64,000 nt of DNA, taken from assembly GCF_022682495.2 (NCBI RefSeq), contig NC_071398.1, forward strand, positions 101,725,880 to 101,789,879, written 5' to 3'. The DNA comes from Desmodus rotundus. Lineage: Eukaryota; Chordata; Mammalia; Chiroptera; Phyllostomidae. Below, in pieces: positions 26,101-35,100 of this stretch. A program made the translations under genes and the position numbers. Position 1 is the first letter of the stretch; the number at the start of each line of letters is the position of its first letter. The notes beneath the pieces were generated by a model. The model did not search any database. It worked only from the letters and a program-made list of their open reading frames with translations, and was not told the DNA's origin.

Positions 26101-29100
26101 CCGAGGCCCACAGACAGGAAGACAGGGGCACCTGGTGCGGCGTCTGTCTCTGGCTTGCTTGTGGGCAGGTCCACTTCCAGTGCTGGGACAGGAGCAGGGG
26201 CCCCCCGTGTTTCAGCCTCAGGGTGTCACGACCAAAGAAACACATTTCGTCCACCAAGCAGCAATGACAGGCCCTTTTGCTGCCTGCTCAGTGTCTTGTG
26301 GGAAGGCCGGCTGAGTGCACCCAGAATGCACGTGGGCATCTGAAGAGCCCCCGCCCTCCCTCTCGTCCCAACAGCCTCCACTGTAACCACTCTGTCTGTG
26401 TGACCGGCCCACCTTCCCATCTCTCCTCCACCTCTCCTTGACCTTCCCCAACCCACCCAGGCAGGCTTGCATATCTCCTGCCTCCACTGGCAATGCCACA
26501 TGACTTTCCAGCCAAAAACGGCCACAGACACAGCCCTTTCTCTTCGCAGAGCACCCTGGCTGCCCCACGGTGGCCAGTGACAAGCAGCCTGTGTCACATG
26601 CACATTCATTCCCCTCTCGATCCCCAGAGAGGGAGGGGCTGGGATTTGTATTCTTTTTCCCTTTCTAGTTTTTCCTATGGAGCAGTCCTTCCGGAGGCTT
26701 TCTAGTGACTAAAAAACTGGCGAGCATGCCCTGGCTGGGTGGCTCAGCTGGTGGGAGCCTCATCCCGTACACTAGAAGGTTGTAGGGTCGATTCCCAGTC
26801 AGGGCACATACCTGGATGGCAGCTTCAGTCCGTGGTCAGGACGCATATAGAAGGCAACCAATCTATGTTTCTCTCTTTCTCTCTCTCTCTCTTTCTCTCT
26901 CCCTTCTTCTGTCTCTGAAATCAGTCAGATCAATCAGCATATCCTCTTGTGAGGATTGAAAAAAAGAACTGTTTTTAAATCCTCATGGGCTCCAACCCCT
27001 TGGCTCACGGGAAGTTGCGCTGGCCACATGCTCGGCCCACAGCAACGCTGCCCCCCACGATTCTCTTTCCTAGCGTCCTTTGACTCCCCGGACCCCAAGC
27101 TGCTGGTATCGGGAGCACCTCTCCGGTTACACGCCTCCCCCAGCATCCAGCGGAGGGCAGTCTCTGTCGTATGGAAGGCGCAGCTGCGGACGGCACCACA
27201 AGTTCCTATGATACTCACGTGGAAGAGTGAGCCTGATTCGGGTGGTAAAAACTGGAAATGCAACCCTCATTTCAAAAACACGCGCTGTTTTATAATGGAG
27301 AACCGAACCCTAGTCATTGAGGTGGCTCAGCCGCAGGACAGCGGCATCTACCTCCTGGAGGCCACCAACAACGAGACCGGGGAGGCGAAGACATTTTGCT
27401 TCAATGTGTCTGTGTGGGGTGAGTGCCCGGGGCCGAGGTCCCTGCCCCTCTGGCTCCCACAGGGCTCGGTCCGCAGCGCCTTCCTGACCAGATCTCTGCT
27501 TCCAGACCCTGTGGGGACCCCTGGGCTGAAGGGGCAGCAGGAGGCCCTGGGCCGAGGGAAGTGCCGAGTGACTCTGTCCTGCTCCATCTCCGGAGGTGGT
27601 AACATGAGCTACGGTGATGTGAGCTACACCTGGTACCGAGGGAGTGAGCGGATCCTGGGCCCGGGGAACCTGTCCACACTGGAGGAGCAGATTGGCGGCG
27701 GCCTGCATGCCTACACCTGCCAAGTCAGCAACCTTGTCAGCCAGGCCAACCAGACCCTCAGGCTCAGCCAGGGCTGTCTCCCAGGTGAGTGCAGTGCTTG
27801 GGGCGGGAACAGGGCTGAGGTGGTGGGCCCCTGACCGGGCTCACGTGCAGGATGGAGGGGGATGACAACCCTTGACTGGCTCCCCGGGGTGCCGGCCTAG
27901 AGGCACATAGGTCCCACAGCCAGGCCCACCTTCACCTGGGGAGCATTTGTGTCTCCATTGAGACTCTCCTTCGGGAACATGGGCGTCTCTCCTTCACGCA
28001 GCAAATGCTCCGTTGTCTGGGAAGCGACAGCCCAGTCCGGCTGCTGGCCAGTTTCTTCTTCGAGACGGATAGGGCCCTGCTCCCTCCTCTTGAGTGACAC
28101 CTTCCCCGAACCATGTAGTTCCCTGAGAGGAGACTCGCCCGGCGCCCCACAGCAGCACCCTGGGTCCTGCCAGCACCCGGGCGTCACCGCGGCACCTGGC
28201 GGAGTCCTTGGTTTATTGCTTGTGTGTATCCTGAGAGCTACCTGGAGCTCACTTTGCATCAGTTTTTATTAGATAAATAAGACTTAATATGGCAGCAGCA
28301 ACCTACAGTCCCTGTCCTCAGGGACCTTGTAGCCCCGCACAGACAAGAAGGAGCAAACAAGTGGAAGCCACGCGGAGACAAGGGCATGCCTGTGGGTCTC
28401 ATCAGCCGTGGCTTCATCACTCACCAGCTCTGTGGTCTCAAGCAGATTCATGAACTTCTCCGAGCCTCTGTGTTTCTCTTGGGTAAAGTGAGAATGGTAA
28501 TAAAAGTGTTAATTAAAGAGGTACTATTTGTAAAGAGCCCCACTGGTTGACTGGAGAAGCTCATGCAGGAAGAGCAGGAGGGCGAAAGGGAAGAGTTGCT
28601 CCAAATGTCTGTGAGTCAGAAACAAAACAGCAGAGCGAGGTGACGGTGTGACGGTGCTGTGTCCGCGTCCGTCAGGGCACGTGACGGATCCCGCAGGCAG
28701 ATGCGGTGACCTCCTCTTCCTCAGTGCGAAAGCAGAGGCTTGGAGAGGGAAGCAGGTGGAGGCAGGTGGCTGAGGGCACCGAGCCTGCGGAGTTAGACTC
28801 TGAGCCAAGCTCCTAGTGTTGCTCCGGGGAGGCCGTCCCTGGGAGCAGGGAGACCCCCGGACAGCGAAGTCACAGGCTGTGGGGAGACAACCGCTGCAGC
28901 GGCCAGGCCGGGAGGCAGGGAGGCCTGCGTCCTCACGCACCTGCCCTCATATCCCTCAGAAATCGGCCTCCTGCCCTTTTGGATGATCATCGTGAGTCTC
29001 ACCACCGTACTGCTGCTGGGCACGGGCATCCTCACCTGGGTCTGTGTGTGGAGGAGGAGGAAGAAGCAGGCAGGTAGGTGGAAGGCCCCTGAGACCTGCT

Positions 29101-32100
29101 GTCCCACCTGCTGCCCCAGCAGCAGCGCTGGGATGCCCGTGACGCGGTTGGAGGGACAGCGGCGGTGGCCAGTTCCTCGCTCCCAGGCCTCGCCCTCTGC
29201 AGGCCCCAAAGTGCGCCGTTGGCTCCCCAACACGCAGCCACTCCACAGTGGCTGGTGTCCGGGAGACGGTCAGCTAGCCGCTGCCCCTGAGCCTGCTGGG
29301 TCTCCTGGGAAGAGCATTAACCCGCTTCCCTCTAGACCCCTTGTCAAGGTCTCGGCCATCTGGGACGAGGGGGCAGGATGCCTTCCGGACCAGTCCGCAG
29401 CTCTGCACTCTGCTTCTCTCCCCCCCGCAGAGCGGAGCCCCGAGGAGTGCGTGACAATTTACGAAGACGTCAACAACCTACGCCCCAGGGGCAGCCACGT
29501 ACGTCAGCCTGGGGGCCAGGCTCCTCTCAGCCAGCCTGGAAACGGCTCTCGGGAGGGTGGCCATTCCGAGCAGGGGACACAGAGAACCCAGTTGTCCTCT
29601 CAAAGTGGCCCTCGGCATCCGCGCTCTGGCCGTGGACAGAAAGAGGGAAGCAGGGCGAGGAGATTAAAGGAGGGCCTCTGGGTGCAGAACTGCGCCTGGC
29701 AGTGCCCTTATTTCCTGCAGCAGGTCTGAGGCTCAGAACAAGGGCAACCTGCTCGTATTTAGTGTCTGACCACAGATTCTCGTGTCCCCGCGGGTCCCAT
29801 TTACTTCTGCAGGTCCCTGCATCACTGCAGAGCCAGGCAGAGTGGCAGCCTGACAAGCTGCGGCCCAAGGGCATTGTCGCTGGCTCTGGTCTGCACTCAG
29901 ACGGCCTTGGGGCGAGGAGGCCTGAGTCTGGCTCAGGTGGTGGAGGGAGTGAGGCTGCCCTGTGATGAGCTGGGCCAGCGTCTCTGCAGGCAGGACCCAC
30001 TCTCTCTCTGTCACCCAGGGATGAAGAAGGGGAGCTATCACAGAGGGGCTGCAGGGCAGGATGTGGGGCCAGGCAGAGCCTCACTGAATTGCTTGGTGGG
30101 AAGGGAGGGGCAGGAAGGACGCCCCTCCTCCACCATTCCTGGGGCTTGGTCTGGGTGGCGAAGCAGGAAGTACATGTGTGGGGCCTCCTCCCCTGGCTCA
30201 GGGGGGCCTAGGGACGGGGCAGCCCCTGCAGCCTGTGTCTGCACCCCAGCAGTGGAGTATTGGGGTGTGAACCCGAAAGCAAACTGGCTCTCCCGTCAGA
30301 ACTGACCCTGGTACCAAGTGTGGTAACTACAGATACCTCCAGCCACTGATGCCCAAATGCTCACCAAAAATAGCGCCCTCCCAACGAAGAGTACTTTAAA
30401 GATTTTATTTATTTATCTTTAGAGAGGGGAAGAGAGAGGGGAACATCAATGTGTGGTTGCCTCTCACACGCCCCCTACTGGGGACCTGGCCCACAACCCA
30501 GACATGTGCCCTGACTGGGAATCAAACCAGTGACCCTTTGGTTCACAGGCCGGTGCTCCATCCACTGAGCCACACCAGCTGGGGCCAACGAAGAGCACTT
30601 TAGATAAGGGAAATGAAGAAGAATATAGGGGAAAATAAATTTATAGAGTTAAAAAACCCTGTTGGGGACTTAGGCCCACCACTCTGCTTCTGAGTCAGTG
30701 ATTCGACGCCTCATGGCCTCGCCCCTCCGGGCCTCTCCCTATGGTCTCCAAGGCCCCATTCAAAGGCTTCAACCTCAGGCTTCGTGTGATCTGACCTGGC
30801 CCCAGCCATGACCTTTCTGGAGACACTTTACGCAGGTCTGGGCGGAAGAGAAAAGCAGCGGGGTCCTGTGTCTTCCCAGATGCTGTGACTCTCCAGCCTC
30901 CAAGGGCAGCTGGTGTTTCTCTGCTCCTTCTAGCAGCCCCCAGCCCCGTGAGATGAGCCCCACCAGAGCCCACCCTGGCAACACGCACTCCAGGGAGGGA
31001 GCACAGAATGCTTCCAGCCTAGTCGGGGAGGACTGAGGGAGGGAGATGCGGCCTCTGGCCTTGGGTCCAGGGCTTTACCCAGCACCGCAGCTGCACAGGA
31101 GGCTAGCTGGAGGCCAAGGGCAAGCTGATTACCAAGGCTGGATCTAGATAGGGGGCTTGAAAACGTCTCAAGTCTCTGATTCCAGAGTCCCGAGGTAAAC
31201 GCTCGGACCACAGCCCTCCTTGGAGCTCAGGTCCAGGGTGAGTGCAGACTTAGCCAAGAAGCCCACCCAGGGCCGTTTCTGAGTCAGCAAAGTGAAGCTG
31301 GCAGCGGGAGCTCCCTGGGCCAGTCACTCAGCGCAGCGCCTTCCCACCACGGAGGTGCCTGTGACCTGTGCTTCTGCAGCATCAGTTGCTATTTCTCCTG
31401 CCTCTCCCCGTGGTGGGTGACCCACGACCGCTCCCTCCCAGGAGCTCCTCTTCGTGCTGTCTCTCCCCACTGGACCCAGACCCTCAGGCCCACGCTGCCG
31501 GCCAGCGGTACCCCGTGTCCTTTCTATTGCATCCACTGACGCAAGAAACAGATGTTCGGAAACTTTCAGGACCTTTCCATAGATGTTACTTTAATGGCCA
31601 CCTCTTTTAACCTGCGCTGGGGCAGACTCTCGATGTGTCCCGGAGACACGGTGCTCAGAAGAGCTGCAGATGAGAGCCTTGCCGAGCGCTCACAGGCTAG
31701 CCCTTTTATACACGTGCGAAGCAAGCAAGCAAGCTACAAAAGCAGATGTGGCAGTTAGCAATTGGCTATTATTTCTTGGCACACTCAGGGTTGGTTACCA
31801 GGACAGGGGAGTGGAAAATTTCAAACTTGAGTAATCTAGGGCAAGGCAGTTTCTCTTGGGTGGGCGTCTTAACCGCCAGCATTGACTAACTGGGGGGGGG
31901 GAATGTTCACAAGAATAAAATGTTCTCTTAAGCTGCTGTTGCAACACTTTCCTGTTTCTCCCACAGGAGCAGTGGCAGGAGGAGCAGGACTCCCACATGG
32001 CTGGGACCACTGTCTACTCCATGATCCTGGCCCAGGTATCCCCGGCTTCCCTCTTCCAGGCTACACCTGTCTACGGGGCTTCCTCACATCCTCCCCACCC

Positions 32101-35100
32101 CCCCAAAAAGAAACCTCACACCCTTGAATGGCCGAGTAAAACCTTGGTGCTCCCGGAGCGCAGAAGGCGACTGGTTGACTGTCATGGTCTGGGGTCTCTG
32201 CAGCTGAGCAGACCTGGGAGGTGGGATGCAGGACAGTCCCCTTGCTGGGGCCAGGGGCTGTGGCCCGGGGTAGCTGGTGGTGGAGGAGGGAGCCGTCAGG
32301 GGACTCAGCCTCTCTTTTCCCTCCCTGCTGCTTCTGCGCTTGAGGCCCTTGTGCTTTCTGCCCGCCCTTGTTCTTCTGACTGTTTTCAGGAGAGAACAGG
32401 TCTGTGTCGTTCTCTCTGACGTAGAGACTTGACGGTGACATGTATGAAGTGCAATGTCCATTTTTGCAACAAATCTTCTCTAACAGCCTCACGAAGCAGT
32501 AGGTCTTACATAAACCTCATTCCTCAGATGAGGAAGCACTCCAAGGGTAACTAGCGTTCCCGAGGCCATGTGGCTGGGTGGCGGTGAAGCTGAGCGAAAA
32601 GGTTTCTGACAGTCTCTAAGGGCCTGGGCTTATAGGAAATGACCCCAGAACTGGGGACACGCCCTCCAGTGCAGCAGCCACAGGACAGTGGGGAGAGCCC
32701 GGCCTATCAGTCTCCTAGGGAGACACTGTCTGCAGATGGCCAGTGACGAGGAAGTTCTATACAAAGTTATTATTATCATTATTTTTAAAGAACTTTGACC
32801 TGAAGTAGCAACCTCTTCATCTTGGTGGCCCAGCTGCAGGAGAAAGAAAATCCTTGGGGAAATAGGGGTCGGCTTCAAAGAAAGAGCAGGAAGAGGGAGG
32901 AGAGGAGCCTGGGAAGGGCAGAGAGGAGAGCAAGGGTGGTGAGCGGGGCAGGTGCTCACCCCTGGGGGATTCCCAAGCAAGGCGGTGCCTCTTCCCACCC
33001 CAGCATTCGGGTATGGCCTAGTCTGAGCCTTAAAAGGAGATGTGTCGACCAAGAAACGTCCAAACTTGTAAGAATGTCTATGAGTTTATTTGAGCCAAAT
33101 TGACGGCAATTGCCAGGAGGCAAAATCTCAGCAGATGGAGAAAATGCTGCAGAGGACGGCAGTTTTGCACCTTATTTTGTGCATTGGAATCAAAGGAGAA
33201 GATGAACAGGGTTACGTCAGATCCACTTGTGACAGATTCGGGGTTGGGGGGCGGGAGAAAGGGGAGCGGGGGAAACCTCTGGGGTCGGATAGAAAGTGAA
33301 ACGGGAGACACTCTCCTTCTGCACAGAGAGCACAGCCAACAGTTAACACTGAGCACGGAATACGGTCTCCTGCTCAGGTTGTGCCCTGAGGGGTCTGGAA
33401 AGAGGCAATTTCCTTGACATTCCTGTGTTATCGGAGAGGCACAGAGATAACAGACAGGCCCAGTTAAGGTGACCACTGCCCTTTGTCAAGGAACACACAG
33501 GGCTGGGACCTGACTGCCCCCCATGACTCACTTCTAGTCCTAAAGTGTTCATCTGAGACTGACCTAGGTGGTAACTTTGTGTCTCTGAGCTTGTAAGGCC
33601 ACCGTGCAGGCCGCCCCCAAGCTTGTCGGGTGAGTGTGTGACCCATTGTCTTCCACAGATGTCAGAGCGATGGACTCTCCCGGTCAGCCAGCTTTAGCCC
33701 CATTTCACCCCTACAGGGGGGATTTGAGGTGTTGCAGGAGAGTGAGATTCCCCTCCAGAGCTTCTTAGAAGCTGGGTGGTCACCTGCATGGAGATTGCTG
33801 GTGCCAGGCCCAGAGGAGGGGCCCTGCCGTCAAAGGGGAACGGAGGGTGCTGAGGAAAGTACGGTGGGAGTTTGGGTTTAAATCCGGTGTCTACGGTGAA
33901 CAGTGTGGTGTGGGCATTTACCTTTTTGGAGCCTCATCTGTGGTGTGAGGTGAACCCGTCACTCTGATTGTACAGGGGTGTTGGGAGGGTGCAGGGGGCG
34001 GGACACAGGGGCAGAGCCCGCGCTCAGCCCGCAGCGGCTATCTGACAGCAGAGAGGAACCAGCCTTCGGGTCGTCTGGCCTCCCGACACGTCCAGCTTCT
34101 TTCCACCAACAGTTAGACCCTGTGTCCGGGCCCTGGCCACGTAGCTGCGGTGGTTGAAACACCGCCCTGATATGCCAAGGTTGTGGGTTCGATTTCCAGT
34201 CAGGGTGCCCACAAGAGTCAACCAGTGATATTTTTCTGTCGTCTCTCTCTCTCTCTCCCTCCCTCCCCCTCTCTCTCTGCCCCCTTCCCTCTTTTCTCTC
34301 TCTCTAAAATCAATAAAAGATATCCTCAGGTGAAGATTAGAAAAAAGAATCAACCAATAAATGCAAAAATAAGTGGAAAAACAAATCGATGTTTCTCTCT
34401 GAAATCAATAAATTAAAAAATCAGAAACCTTACGTTGGAGGGGGGGGCAGAGCGAGAACTCCCTCCCTAGGGTGGGGCTACATGTGTGCTTCTGAAATGA
34501 TTTTATTTCTCTTCTCATTAGCCGTCCGCTTCCCCATCACGGATAACTGAAAATACGCTATATTCAGTGGTGCAGTCCTCCCAGAAGGTGAGTCTCCCCC
34601 TCCTGGGGTTCATGGAAGCTGGTGTCCATCTGGGGTGTCTGTTTTGCGTGCAATGCAGACGTGTGTTTGCAGAGAGTGTGCGAGCACTTCTGCGTGAGTT
34701 GTCTTCCCGAGTGTCTCTCAATGCTCGTGTGCAAGGGCTGTATGTAAATGGTCCCGGGCCAACCAGAAAATGCCTTTGAGTTCTGTTTGGAGAAAAACAA
34801 CAGCTCAGAGACTGGAGCAGAGTGGATTAAAGGTGTTCCTCAGAGTTTCTGCGGGAGGCCGAGGACAGTCACACAGGGAGGAAGTGCTCTGTGCAGGGGA
34901 CCTGGGATGGGGTCCCTCCAGGCCTGGAGAGGTTTCCAGTGCATGACCTCTGGCGTGGAGCTGGGGGGGCTGCACGGGGTCCAGAGAGACACAGCGTCCA
35001 CTTTCCAGGAACCAGACAGAGGTGCTGGCCAGCCACGTCACGTGGAGGCCTCCGGATGGGGTCCGCCTCCTGCCCTGATCCCGGCGGGGCACGCAGCGGC

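Noticed and set aside
26956..27834. 292-codon frame covering CD244 exons 2 and 3
   Set aside because: The short intron between the exons happens to be open. Human CD244 and the GT-AG sites support splicing at 27418/27506.
28983..29729. 248-codon frame running from CD244 exon 4 through exon 5
   Set aside because: It is a read-through of intron 4 and beyond the exon 5 donor. The spliced model explains the conserved parts.
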